Below are positions 46,247-59,625 of a stretch of 64,000 bases of DNA, piece by piece; positions within the stretch are counted from its first letter, which is position 1, and each line of letters begins with the position of its first letter. The stretch is taken from contig NC_092312.1 in NCBI RefSeq assembly GCF_036785885.1, positions 26,402,001 to 26,466,000 of the forward strand, in the 5' to 3' direction. This DNA is from Coffea arabica. Lineage: Eukaryota > Streptophyta > Magnoliopsida > Gentianales > Rubiaceae. The notes beneath the pieces are model-generated. The model was given only the letters and a program-made list of their open reading frames with translations. It searched no databases and was not told the origin of the DNA. The translations under genes were made by a program, and so were the position numbers.

Positions 46247-49200
46247 ATGAAGGACACTTCATCTTTTTGGGTGGAAGAATCCAGTGACCCATCCTTCCTT
46301 CCTATGAAAAAAAGGAGAAAAGTGAGGAAACTAGAGTTTGTTGGGTGGGGGTCAAAACCTCTCATGGAGTTTCTTGAATCAATTGGAAAGGATACCAGCA
46401 AGAAGCTGAATCAGTACGAGGTTACAGCCATCATGAATGAATATATAAATGCCAATAACCTAGCTGATCCTGCAAAGAAGAAGAAAATTATGTGTGATCA
46501 ATGGCTTTATGCTCTTTTTGGAAAAAGATCCATCCCTCGGATAAAGGTCTATGATCTGCTGGAAGCTCATTTTGCTGAAAACCATGATAGTTCAGAAGAT
46601 GATTCTCAATACAGTTCAGAAGAGGAGGGTGGTAATATAACCTATATGAACAAGAAAGCTTCAACTTTAGAGCACAAATTATCTTACCAACAGAAAAAAG
46701 TCCCTGAAAGTCCTAAAAGCTGTTTTGCCGCTGTCATTCCTGAAAATATTAAGCTTGTCTATCTAAAAAGGAGTCTAGTTCAGGATCTTGTAACTGCCCC
46801 TGAAAGTTTTGAAGATAAATTGATGGGTAGCTTCGTGAAGATTAAATCTGACCCCGATGATTACTTACAGAAAAACTCCCACCAGCTGCAGCAAATAATA
46901 GGTAATTGTATTTTATCTGCGTGCATCTTTTTCTAATGCTATTTCCAAAGTTAGCATCCTTTGCAAATTCATTCACTAGTAATGCATATGAATCCATAGA
47001 ATTTGTTCTTGCTTTTAATTAGCAAATGATTGGATAACAATTGTGCAATTATGATCAATTGCATAAGGACTGTATGTCTGGTGCTGCAAGTGTTTCTCCC
47101 TCGTATTATGAAAGAAATGAGAAGGCCGACCTAAAAATCAGTGGAAGAATTCATTCTAAGGAATGCCAGCCAGTCAGCTAATTCTTTACTTTTACTTGGA
47201 AGCATATTGTAATCCTACATGAAACATGAGGTCATATGTTTTTCATATTCAACTTATGAGGTTGGAAAAAATGCTCCTTCATTTACAAATATTGTGCTTA
47301 TAAGATTTTGGGTTCTTGTTTCTGTTATATGTGCAATTTCATAGGATAAGGAAAATCCCCATTTGAATTTCTGCCCTGCAAACAATATCTACAGATATGA
47401 TCTGTGATTTGATGAGAGTGGTTCTACATACTATTCTTGGTAAAAATATATTGAAAAGGCTGGTAGTTCCAGACTTTTTGAACACCTCATGAGTTTTTTA
47501 ATACATCATATGCATAATGAGAAGAGTCACTGGAGTAGTTCTGATAGTATAGTTTTTCCTTTTTTTCCAGGTATATGTTATATCAGTTCTCTCAATAGAC
47601 ATTTCTTAAAGAACATTAAAACGGTACTTGAATACTATATTGTCTGTGTCATTTCTTTTTGCTGTTTACTGGTTATTTATGACTTTCAGTCTTTAAACAG
47701 GTATTCAGATGATTGAAGCAGGCGATGGTAGTAAAGAAGTTTACCTTCGACTTTCAAATTACATGAAAGAAGTACGAATTCAAATGTTGTCCGATGATAA
47801 CTTCTCTGAGGTAATTGGTGTGTGCTTCTGAAGCTATTGAAGTGTAACAGGAAGTAGGATTGCTAGAGAAATCAGAATTGGTCACTCAGTCATTAATTTA
47901 AGTTTCTTCCAAAGAGGGCATAACAAAAGATGTGGCACCTTGCATTTGGACTTCTCTCTTTTTATGGTGAATTGAGAGAAATTTTTTGAAAGAGGATAAA
48001 AAGATGTATTGAGTGCAGGGATCAGGACAAATAGACTTGCTAGGAGTGTCTTTTCTTTAATGTCATGATGGCACCTAATCATCACTGTGTGTAGAATGAT
48101 GTTTTGTAGAAATTTCCTAATTCTCTTTTTCTCGAGTTCTTTTTGGAACTTAGTTTTTAATTTCTTCTTGTTGAATATTGAATAACAACGAATTTGATAC
48201 CAAAGACTTGTTGGGGTTGAACCATGGGTTTGCGTGCATCAAATATTCAAGTTGAATAAGATGTAAAAGCTTTTATTCAATTCATTAACTTTCATCGATC
48301 TCAATCTGAATATCAGTCTGTCTAGAGTCCTTGTAGGCATTGTCTCATGAGATGCCCCCATTTAGTTGGGGGTTTTGTTCCTTTCTTGGCCTTTAAGGTC
48401 GGTGTTATCCCTCAGACAGGTCCTTTCTTGTTTTTTTGGGGTAAGTGGGAGGTCTACCCCAGACCTCATACTTACAATTCCTCCCCCCTTACCACCCAAT
48501 CCAACCCTCCCCCCCCCCCTAGACAGGTCCTTGGTTTGTCTTTGTGCGTATCACCCTTGGAAGGGCCAAGAATCTAAAAGTCAGCCTGAGAAGCAGGAGA
48601 TAATCTTAAACTTCAGTCTGTATGTTCTTCTCTGGAAAGAATAGATATAGAAATAGTAAAGCACTGGGGATCTTGTCAATCAAAAATTATTCCATCACAA
48701 AGATGAGCTAAAATGGTTTAAATAGGATGAAGTCTTCTTGAAGAGAATACCAGATTCCATTTTGTCTTAATTAGCTTCTCCCTCATTTTATGGAATGGCA
48801 GGGAACTTTAGATCCTCAACATCCCAGCAAATGAGGTAGAGGGGCATGAAAAACAGCACTGGCAATGTGCATATCACCCTCCTCTCTTGCCACCCAAATG
48901 AGATGAGGAGCACGAAAAAGTGCATTTTCAATGTGCATATGAAAGTTCTCTCTGCCACCGATATTTCCCCCTGCCTTCGCAATTTCCTTGTTTTTCCTTA
49001 GTACAGTGAAGTACTCTTTTCTTCCAAATTCAGCAATATTGCATAATGCTGCCTTGAAAAGTTGTTAAAATTTCACTGGAACCATCTAATGATGTCATTC
49101 TTTTTCCTTTTGGTAACCTAATCATCATTATCTCTTGTTAACTCATTTTCATCAATTTTTAAATGTTTCCTCGTGCTATTTTTTTAAAACCTTCAATATA

Positions 49201-49679
49201 CCTATTTTTGAAACTAGAGTTACATGTTGACTGTGGATTTTCACTCGTTTTCTTATCACTGACTATTAGAGGATCAGTTAAATCCTATATTTTTTAACAT
49301 GGCGTCTCATCTTTGCGGTGTCAATTGCAGGCAGAATGTCAGGATTTGCGTGAAAGGGTCAAAGCTGGTTTGCTTAAAAGGCCTACTGTTGTAAGATTTC
49401 TTCTTCAGTTTCGGATGATTATTGTAATTGACATCCTTCCATTTTATTGTTGTTTGAAGAGATAAACGGAAGATAATTGGACTCAAAGTTCTGGATTGTC
49501 AGGCTAGGACAAACAAATCTCTAGCTAGAATTAAGGTTCAATCTCTTGTGTCAAGTATACAACATTGCTCTGAGACAGAGTATTTGTGTCTTATAAAACC
49601 ATTGGATCTTTTGAAGAGATTGATTTTGAGATCTGAAGCTTTTATATAAAATGCATGGGCTTCATTGGATAAACAACAC

Positions 49680-49720
<41 letters not shown>

Positions 49721-52700
49721 CTACTTGGTTTATTTGCAGCTATATACTAAACTAGGGATGATGGCACACTGGATAACTGAAACCACCTATTCTAAAGACA
49801 TTGACTTTGAGATCCCAAAATGGGGAGTTTTCAGGTAAAATGTATGTACTTCATGTGGATAGATCAACACCAGAGAGAGAGAGAGGAGTTTTCAGGTAAA
49901 ATGTATGTACTTCATGTGGATAGATCAACACCAGAGAGAGAGAGAGAGAGAGGAGAGAGAGGGAGAGAAGAGAGAGAGAGGTTATCCTTGATGCTGCTTC
50001 CAGTTGTTAAACTATGTTTAGCTCCCTCTCAATATTCATGTCAGACGCAAGTCTTTGTCTGTAATCTAAATCTCTTTCATCTCAGAGTTTCAAGTTTCAG
50101 TTGTTCTAATGTTTTTATAAGTTTCATGTGGGATATCTCTCTCTATCTGATAGCGAAAACTAATTTAAAATAAGTGCTTTTCTTTTGTGAGCATAGCTGT
50201 GGTGGAAACTCCTAAAGAGATCCATTTGATTGAGGATTTGTTTGTTCATTTCATTTGCTCTTTGTCTACTGTCCTTCAAAGATTTTTTCTTCTCTGGCAT
50301 CAAGTACTGACCGCAATTGCGGATTCTGTGATAGGTGGAGCTTGAGATGAAAGCTAAAATGTTGCACAAGGATATAACAAAGCATGTAAGTAGACATATT
50401 TCAAACTCTCTCTCTCTCTCTCTATATACATACATATATATATAAACATACATATACAACAGGAATATCTATCTCTCTCTCTCCTGTCTCTACTTACTGA
50501 TCTGTTGGAATGTCAATTTAGATCTTAGTTCGGTCATCAATTTTTATTATCATTGATTTTTTTTTTTTACTTTTTTTAGAAGATGAAAGAGTCATTTGCA
50601 AATGATTTTGCACCTATATGCTTGCTGATTTGTTTTCTGGCTCAAGTTCCTAGTTGCTTCCACATTTTTTATGCAGGAATAATTGTTACAATGGCCTCCA
50701 ATTTGCATTTATGGAATCTGCTACAGTGTAGTTTTAGTGCTGTTGGTTGTTCCTAACCATTTCCAGAATTTTCATATATTTCTGTGATTGTAGTGGATTC
50801 CAAGACAAATTGCCCTTTTGCAAAAGTTTATCGATCGGGCGAATGAGAAGGGGTGGCGTAGAGAATATCCTTGCCATATACCTTAATTATACACTATTAG
50901 AAATTGTAAGGTTCTTAATTCATATACATGATGAAATGCTCTGTTGGAGCTGCTTTATGGTCATTTATAAAGTTCTAAAAGTGCTACAAGATGGTTCAAA
51001 GAGTAATCTTTTATTTTCTTGTTGGCTAAGATTTACAAATGCAGGAACTATTGCTTCAACAACTAAGGCATTATTTTTTCTGGTAATGTTTGTCGCAATA
51101 TTATGGGGTGTATGTGTTATAAGATGGTTAAAAAATGGATATGTTGATCTTATCTTGCATTATTCTGGGCGTTAAATTGCATGAGGTAGAAAATAAACTT
51201 TAGGTTGCTTTGAAGAGAATACTGTTAAAGAAATCACACAGCATGAAGTGACAATCTTAATTATGTGTTTCCTTTGTTCAGGAAAAGAAACTTTTCCTTC
51301 TGAAGCATCAAGTTCTCAGTATCTTTGTCATATGAGTAGTTTCTGAAAACCTTGAGGGCTTGCCATCCTGTCTTGTAATCTTCCCTTTCTGTTGGGTTAA
51401 AAATTTAATGTTGCTGAGATGATATTTTGAGCAAGTTAGAAATTATAACTGTTAGTTGACTTGGATGAGAAATGATGTGGGTAATTTATCTGCAAAACAA
51501 TGCATCTGGGGAAAGTTAGTGGTTTCCTCTTAATGATGGTGCTCGATCATAATCTTAAGTTGTTCTTTGCTGTCAACAATCTTTACCTCACATTAAGTTG
51601 ACAATAGGATTTCTGATAATGTAGAACAATCAAGAACTCATTTTGCAGGGGAAAAAGTGTGTGCATTTTCCTTTGCTCACCCATGTGACAAATCAACCTA
51701 TAAGAAACTCGACAGATATTCATATTTGTTTCCTTAACCTGCTCTGGAATTTACAATGTTTGAGCACTTGGAAAGAAAAGAGCAGCTGGTGAAGTCATCT
51801 GAACAGGAAAGACTTCTAGCAGAGACGCCCAAAGTAATCGCTGATGAAATAGAGCCTGAAGCCACACCTGTGGATGCCCTAGAAAAAGTAGAAGAAAGGA
51901 ATAGTTCTTCACCAAAATCAAGTCATTTGGAGGCTTCAAATATCAATCTTACTTATGATGCAGGTGAGTACTGAGCTCTCTTGGTTCTGTCAGTCACTGG
52001 TCATTCCACTTCTGTGGAATTCTCTGGGCTGTAGTTAAACCTGGACCCAACTGGCTCAATCGTGAACTGGCCATCTATCCAGTATGTTTAAGTGAAAAAA
52101 CTGGGCAGCTAACAAACTGGTCAAACCTGGACAAAAACCTGTGAAATCAGCCAAAACTGTCGAAAACCCGGTGTTGAACCATTGGCTCACAATTCTTTCT
52201 CTCTCTCTCTCTCTATCTATGACTGGATTTGGGCAACTTAAGAATGATCTCTTGAACCAGTCATCATTCCAGTTCACCTTCTGGTGTGGGTTAACAGACA
52301 TTGCTCCTCTGTTGCAGCAAAGGTTTTTCATTCTTAATGAACAGCATCTAAACATGTTTCTTCATAGAGGGGTGGGGGGTTGCCAAAATTTGCTAGTCCA
52401 TGGCATGTCCTTACCACAATATCTCAAATTGCAGCTCTGGCAAAGCCAAATTTGAGCATGAGAATCTGTTGCTCTTTATTCGTTGTAAATTACCCTGTTT
52501 CAATCTATTGATTGTTGGTTATTTCATTTAGAATGCATCAACTCCAGAAATAACTCATCTCTCACTTGCGTTGTCTAGTTCTTCCTTCTGTTTTGGTGTT
52601 TCTGCTAAGCTTGCCTTTTCTTCTGTTCCTAAGTACCTTAATGTAAGAATATGCATTTTTTAACTGCTTGGTCCAGTATATTTGGTGCTTGCATAATTTC

Positions 52701-54713
52701 TAGCATCATTTAAATGAACTTGATGTAGCATTTAGCAGGTCTGGTTAATGTATCAAGCTTCAACTGTCATCTGTTCTTTCAGAGTTCCTTCAAGCAGAGA
52801 AACTGCAATTGTTTATTTTTGGTTTAATACTATCAATGATTGGACTTGCTGTTTACAATCATTCTAGTGGATTTCATTGTAGATCCAAGCACTTGTTATC
52901 ATGAGGTTATGGTTAATTGTATTGGGCAGCTCTGCTTCTTAATGTACTAGTGATTTTGGTTATTATTGCTCTCGGGAGTATTTTGCCTGCTTCTCTAGGG
53001 AGAGCTTCAGGAATCCTTTTGGGTCTTTTTTGTTGATGGACAAGAAACTAGGATTCTCATTGCTGATGATATGATTTACGAGTCATTCATGGCCTTATTT
53101 TTCTAATTTAGTCTTTTTACAGTTCAAGGGTGAAATCAAGTTTTTCAGTTTTCAAATCTTACTAATATTGTAAAAGGAGTTGCTGGGTTCAATTTTCTTA
53201 TACTGTTGGCAATATTATGGTTATATTCAGGTTGTGCAGATGTAGGGATCCATTCCAGACATAGTGAGGGCAATTCAGATAAGGAGATTAGTGGTTCTCT
53301 TTGTGAAATTCCATGCGTAGAAGATGTAAATGGTAAATTTGTTTCTTCATGCCCTCTTATGTGCTGAAATTTGTTCCCTTTCTCATGACGATGGCAAGGC
53401 TTTGAAGCACCTTTTATTCTTTCCTTTGCTGTAATAAAACCAGCAACATCTAGCTATGTAAGATGAAACGTGCATGCATTGAGACAAATATATTTTAACA
53501 AGCAGCAACGAATTGGACCTGTTACATATATTTAGGTAAAATTACTGCTGTCGTTGTTGGATTACATTTGGTTATGAACTGCTCAAGTCTCATTGAGCTT
53601 AAGAGTAGCGATCAATAGAAAGCTAACCTCTGCTTAGCAGGAGAAAAGAGTAAGTTACACATTTTGAAAAGTAATTATTCAATTTATTTTTTTCTTTAAT
53701 TAGGCTAATATCAAATATTTGTTGCCATAACCTCTTCTTTTGGACCAGGAGTATATGGCACCAAACTCTTGACCTGCATTGTAGCATCTAATTACGAAGC
53801 CTGGTAATTTGATTTCCTATAGAAGGAATATTTTTCTTTTTGTTTTATACTGGATCCAAAGCTGAGTATGAGATGTTTAGGCAGGTTGAGGAAAGGGGTG
53901 ACTAAATATACTTTTTTCTTCAAGTCATATTGGATCATTTATTGCATATGCAAAACAAGAAAAGCTTTAATCTTGGAATGAGCTTTGATTTTTGGGAGCC
54001 TTGTGCATTTTTTACCATATTGTGGTTAATTTATTTCACTCAGAATGAATAGACCGTGTTGGCGTGTTTTAAAATTGTTTTTAAGGAATGCTGGTAAGTA
54101 TAATGCCATGTTCAACTGGCTTAGTTGGATCTCTGAGGTCAATAAACCAAGTGCTTAGTAGTCTTATTATCTCAGTTGATCGATCACCACGTCACCGTCT
54201 CCATACCTAATTTAATATCGAGTTGCTTTACACTGAAAGAGTTATATGCGATATGTATGTATGACTTGGTGTGAGGTCGATCTTAATGCAGACTGCCAAC
54301 ACTCGGATCTTGTTCAGAAAGCAAGAGTGCCTGTCGTCGTGAATGGTGAGCAAAGCAGTACAGATGTGCAGGCTGTTGATTCAGAAGACAATGGGGGTTC
54401 TCCGGGAATATCAGAAAAAGAGGTTAAACCAGCTCAAGTGATTGAATTAAGTGACGATGAATCTGAGGTTGAAGATGTGAAGATTGAAAAGCATACTGCT
54501 GTTGGAAACCCTGACGAATGTTTATGGCATTATTTGGATCCACAGGGAATGGTGCAAGGTCCCTTTTCAATGACTTCGCTAAAGCGATGGAGTGATGCCA
54601 ACTACTTCGACCGAGACTTCAAGGTTTGGAAGATGGGTGAAAGCCTGGACAAGGCGGTCTTACTGATTGACGCTCTTCGCCAGAATTTCCCTTGTAAAGA
54701 AATAGAGAATTAA
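46247..54713 (+). CDS. SWIB / Plus-3 / GYF domain protein (At5g08430-like)
   Basis: Eight coding exons: 46247-46901, 47701-47810, 49331-49390, 50335-50385, 50794-50864, 51755-51963, 53231-53332 and 54292-54713. Together they make 559 aa, close to the Arabidopsis At5g08430 type. Residues 20-28 are a basic cluster (MKKRRKVRK), and 28-112 a SWIB/MDM2-like domain (FVGWGSKPLMEFL...YDLLEAHF). From about 165 to 300 runs a Plus-3 domain (IPENIKLVYLKRSLV, later EVRIQMLSDDNFSEAECQDL). A helical segment follows (LLQKFIDRANEKGW, then MFEHLERKEQL), then VIELSDDESEVED (469-481), which looks like a SUMO-interacting motif. A GYF domain lies at about 495-545 (WHYLDPQGMVQGPFSM). Such proteins are nuclear and linked to transcription and chromatin, some binding histone H3 or Argonaute partners; the exact role of this subfamily is unknown. 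Intron 5 is a U12-type AT-AC intron. Confidence 0.93.
49682..49982. repeat. (GA)n microsatellites and a 61-bp tandem duplication in an intron
   Basis: A pure GA run spans about 49682-49717. Two direct copies of a 61-bp unit (starting at 49824 and 49885) contain TTTTCAGGTAAAATGTATGT followed by ACTTCATGTGGATAGATCAA, each ending in GA repeats. A looser version of the same phrase precedes the first GA run, suggesting three rounds of duplication. All within an intron of the SWIB/Plus-3/GYF gene. Confidence 0.85.
50865..51754 (+). other. U12-type AT-AC intron
   Basis: The 890-bp intron between coding exons 5 and 6 of the SWIB/Plus-3/GYF gene begins ATATCCTTG, an exact match to the U12 donor consensus ATATCCTT, and ends TTTAC. 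A perfect U12 branch-site consensus TTCCTTAAC lies at 51730-51738, about 17 nt from the acceptor. Splicing gives GA|A in phase 2 and joins GWRRE to MFEHLERKEQ, matching the continuous family sequence. No GT-AG alternative restores this junction. Read-through would reach a TAA at 50884-50886. Confidence 0.93.
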
Positions 54714-57700
54714 CAAGGTTAATTAGTTCAAGCCTTAGCAAATGCTGTGAATAACTTCTATTCTCTTTGAATAGGTTAAATCTATGATGATATAGTGTCT
54801 GAGACACAATTTGTTTACCTGGGATTTTGACATACCCAGTGATGGTTGTTACCAGTCGGCAAACTGTGAACGGATGCTGTCTCAGATGTCTCGTTTGATG
54901 ATTTGGTTTAGCTATTGCTTTCTTGTATAGGGAACTGTGATTTGATTAGAGGTGAAAATGGAAATGTTTCTTGGATATTAGCTGTGTCTGTTTCTCCAAA
55001 GAAGATGAAACTTAAGGAGCGGGAAGGGGTAGGAAAATTTAAACCAAAAATTTCTAATTCCTAAAACCTCAACCTTGTCACTAGGCCAAGGTCTCATTCG
55101 CAAAATTCAAAGAATACTTGATTGTTAAAGAAAGGTAAAAAAAAGAAGAAAATCAATGCCGAAAGAAAAAAGAAAGGTGACCGTGAAAGCTTAGATAAAA
55201 GGGATCCAAAGGGTTAATCACATTTTATCCCCTTAAAGAATACTTCATTTATCAGTTTACCCCATAATATTTAATTTTGCTCACTTAACCCCTTTTAGGA
55301 TAAAATTACCCTTGCATTATTTTGACTTTTCATTTACCTTGTTTTCCTTTCTTTTATTTCTTTTTCTCTTTCTTCTTTATTTAATTCTTCCTCTTTCCCC
55401 TAAAAATCTTCACCTTAATGATTGAAATTAAAAAAAGAGGAATTACAGAGATCTATCTTCTTTTTAAATAATTAAAAAAATATTCAAATCACTTTCCTAA
55501 AATACAAGTTTTTTAGCCTTTCAATTCTTTTAATTTTGGATTTTCCTCTTTCCTTTCTAGTTTCTCATTTTATTCTCAAGAAAATATCATAAGATGAAAT
55601 TGTTTTCCTTTCTTTTATTTCTTTTTCTCTTTCTTCTCTCTTTCATCCTTCCCAATAGAAATTCCATTTCAACGAAAATTTTTATTTTTAGTTTGTAATT
55701 GCATATTTCTGGGTGAAAGTTTAAAAGGTATCAAAAACTAATTTTGATTTTTTATATGATGCCACGTGTCACAAATTTCAATTGATGATTATTAATTAGG
55801 TCACAATTTCATTTTAAGATATTAATCGAAATCCTGTATGTTAAAAGAGTGTGGTTGAAAGAGTAAGTAGATCCACTTATGGCTCTTGATGCATATTTGA
55901 GGAAAGAGCACAGACCATGTGCAAGCAAATTAAAAGAAAAAATAGGTTTAAAAAAAGTGTAAATCTTATATACACTAACTGTGTATACACTATCATCGTT
56001 CGATTCATGACATGTGTTTTTCTTTCATTTTTTGTGAAAAGATGGCACTTTGCCTTTTGTTGCAAGGTCATTAGAAGAAATTTTAAAAGCAAACAAAGAA
56101 ATTAAGATAAACCCCCCCCCCCCCCTTCTCTCCCTCAGAAAGAAGGAAAAAACGACCATGACACTAATAAGGTCTCAATCTAGTAGTTAGGGATAACTTT
56201 TTAAGATTTAGAAATTTTGAATTTAAATCCTCCTTCCACTATCTCATTTTTTAAATTTTATCCCTTCCTTATTTTAATTCTTTTTTTTTTTTAAAAAGGT
56301 GATCATGAACATAATATAGAAGCTTTGATAAAAGGGTCAAATTTGCACCGAAACAGAAAAGATCGAAATTCAGTAAATTGAATAGCATAATTGAAAGAAA
56401 AGCAGATTTTGCTATAGCTCTTGTTACATATGTCCAAGAGTGGTGGTTATTGTTTGTGGTTGTTTGGGGGGGGGGGGGGGTGGGAGTGGTTATTAGGTTT
56501 AGATGAGTTAATCACAACCCAATATATTAATTAGCCCAAACCCGCCTACTAATAAGTCAATTTGGATATGCAATGAATTTTGTATGGGTCTAAATAGGTA
56601 CTCAGTTAGACCCATTTAATTGGTGAGAAGTAAGTTGATTAAACTCATTCATTTATACTCATTTAAAAATAATTATATATTTAAACTCAATTTTTGGTGG
56701 ATGTTAAATAGATAAATTTGAATTTCCTACCAATCTAATAATAATAAAATGTCGTTATTTCTTGTCAAATAATATGCAAAAAAAAAAAAAGAGTTTCAAA
56801 AGGGTAATTGGGTATGCCCATATCTCTTTATTAAATGGATATAAATGGGTTAACTCATTTTTTTACCCATTTATTAAATAGGTATAATTTGGTTGACCTA
56901 GTTATACTCGTTACTCATTATGACCCGTTTAAACTCTCTCAAGTCACTCATTTTGATATCTCTAATTAGGCTTGTAAATTTGTGTATTGTGTGTTTTTCT
57001 TCTTCTTTCCTTCCGGGGGAGACGATTGTACTTTACCTTTTACTGTGAGGTTAAAAGAGAAAATATAAAAAGTGACCAAAAAAGTTAAGATTAAACCCCC
57101 TACTCCCCTTGATACAAAGTATAGAGGTTAGTATTGGTTCTACAGTAGTTCATATGTTTATTTAGAATATAACATGATATCCTTCAAAAAAAAAAAAAGG
57201 AATATAACATGATAAATTGGCATATTATAACATATCACTTGATATAACTTTTATATATCAATTTATCTTGATATTATAACATATATTATAATTACTTGAT
57301 ATTATAAACCAATTTATCATATTATAACATAATATAACATTTAAATTTGCTCCTACATTTTGGCATGTATCTGTTAGCCTCTTTCCACATTGTTCAGCTA
57401 CTAAATCAAATGCTGTCATTCATGTGCTGATTTCCTTCCTTTCGAAGCCTCTTTTTGTGCCCATTTTGTGATTCGTATCAGTACTTGAAAGAGAAGCATA
57501 TCAATTTGTATCTTTTAAGAAGGAAACAGAATCACATTTATAAGGAGGATCAATATATATCACCACTATTATGATTTTCTTCTACATTTCTTACTTGTAA
57601 TTACTTCCCTGAATATTAATTGTTACTTTTTTTCAATTGCTGCCGATTGCCTAGTCATTATTTGGTATGACAAGTCCTCCTAATTGAAAAGCAAAATAAT

Positions 57701-58319
57701 TCTTGTCAAAGAAGTTGTGGAAATTTTACTTCATCATAAATGAATTTTATGCCTGGATGCATGCAGATACAAGATAATTTCCGTGTCTATTGGAACCATA
57801 AAATTTAAATTCACAAGCATTCGCATCTTAAATTTTAAATTCATGGAAGATAATGGATTTATAATGGCAAAAAAAAAAAACTTCAAACAATCAGATTGGA
57901 CCAAAACAATAGTTTAAAACTAAATAAAGTAATAGATAATTAACTCATTTAATTGATCCTTGATTGTTTAACTATAATTTGTGAGGGAACTAAAGAAACG
58001 ACATGTAAAACATTCGGTGGAAAGACACAAAAACTAGTCATGATTTGTCATCTTTGTCCACCATTTGACTGTGGAAAAAAAGGAAGAAAGTCCATATATT
58101 ACTAGTCCTGTATGCATGCATTGGGAAAAAGAAACAAAACTAACAAAGGAAAACAAAAGCCTATGACAAAGGAAACAAATCTACCATATGGGAACATATC
58201 CAAAAATTCTGCCAAGGGATTCTCATGATAAACTCTACTTTTGATTTTTGAAAACTTTTAAAATGTAGTTTTTGTTTACCTTCTCTAATCCCTAAGTTAA
58301 ACTCATCCAACCTTTTGCA
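54714..58319. other. Intergenic region between the GYF-domain gene and CKI1
   Basis: The 3' UTR of the left gene occupies the first few hundred bases. The remainder is AT-rich with C- and G-homopolymers (about 56113-56127 and 56466-56480) and a hAT-like repeat copy at about 56495-56955. Open frames are short and domainless. Confidence 0.6.
56495..56955 (-). repeat. Second copy of the CATTTTGANNNCTCTA repeat family
   Basis: Shares with 15080-15876 the motifs AGCCCAAACCCGCC, TTAAATGGATATAAATGGGT and the terminus CATTTTGATATCTCTA, in the same orientation. Probably decayed hAT-type elements; no transposase and no resolvable target duplication. Confidence 0.45.
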
Positions 58320-59625
58320 GCTCTACTGCACAAGAAGCAATAACTGACAGCCTCCATTATGAGCATCACATATGTGTGATTGGCATATATACAGAGAGTT
58401 CAAGAAAGCATAATATTTGGCAGACAGCTCTTGCAGCTATATCTTACGAGGTAAATTTTCAACCCCTTTTCTTTTCTTTTTTTCATAGTAGAATTTTGTA
58501 CGTAACCATGATGATAATTATGCCATCACTTAATTTTATTTTTTTCTGTGCTTAAGCTTTCTTAGTGTAATTCAGCCAAGTAATCAACTTTAAAGTCTTT
58601 CATGATTGTTATTAGAGGTAGAAGAACTTCTGTTGTTTATTTTTCTTTTCTTTTGATGATTTCAGGCATTAATTGTATGGGATACCCTCGAAATTATAGA
58701 ATTTTTATTGGGTTCTATAATCATAGGAGATGAGAGGAAAAGACTTCTTTAGCTAAAACGATTTAGGATTTGCATAGTTCTATGGTTTTCTCTCTTTCCT
58801 TTTTTTTTTTTTTTTGTAGTTTATTGTTTGTTTATTTCCGTTTCATGTCATTGATAGGACCGAGTTACTTGATAATTATGATTTTTAATTCTCAACGTAT
58901 TATTGACATATGCAAGCATGCGGATGCATGGAATTGAAACATTATTGTGTTTTGTGATTAATTTGTGTTGAAAAATTTTAAGTGAACTATGCTTAGTGAT
59001 TTTCGATGATGTTTAATTTTAGAAAATGATTTGACATGCAAGTATTTTCGTAAGATTATTTAGACAGGTATAATTAAGGGTATATATTATAATTTCATTT
59101 GCTAAATAATAGAATATTTTACGTTTGGCATGAATTGATGAATTTATTTGATGGCTTTTGATAAAACTTCCAACACATATGTGTAAAAGCTTTTTTAATT
59201 TTTAAAATTTTTTTTTGTTTTGTTAAACATTTTCTCTATATGAGTTGAAACAGAATTTAGAAGCTGTTGGACCATTGCAGATGGTCTTTTGCTAGAGTGT
59301 GAACATATGCTGTACAACTCACAAAATTGCAAGTTAAGGAAAATGTTATTATTATTTGGAAAAAGACGGAAAATGGTGATTTTGATTTAATCCAACATCT
59401 GTATTCACATGAAGCAATGGTCATGAATCCAAAATCTTGCCTACAATGCCACGAAATGTTTACTGATATTCCAAATTTCAAAAGCAGAGAAAGATTAACT
59501 TGATCATGCTACTGATGGAAAAACAGGACGGACAATGCTAATGCTTCTTAATTGTCTCATTTCTCTGTAAGATGCAGAGGTGACACTGGCCTTCCTTTGA
59601 TTGCAAAATTAAAGTCCCAACCTCC
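58320..59625 (+). other. Presumed CKI1 upstream region with possible leader exon
   Basis: About 58320-58451 reads like a leader exon and ends in a good donor (TTACGAG|gtaaat), which would make a leader intron before the ATG at 59626. This is inferred from base composition and the donor only. No other gene in this stretch. Confidence 0.35.

Noticed and set aside
50884-50886. Stop codon ending the SWIB/Plus-3/GYF protein before the GYF domain
   Set aside because: It is within the U12 AT-AC intron; splicing restores the frame and the family-specific continuation.
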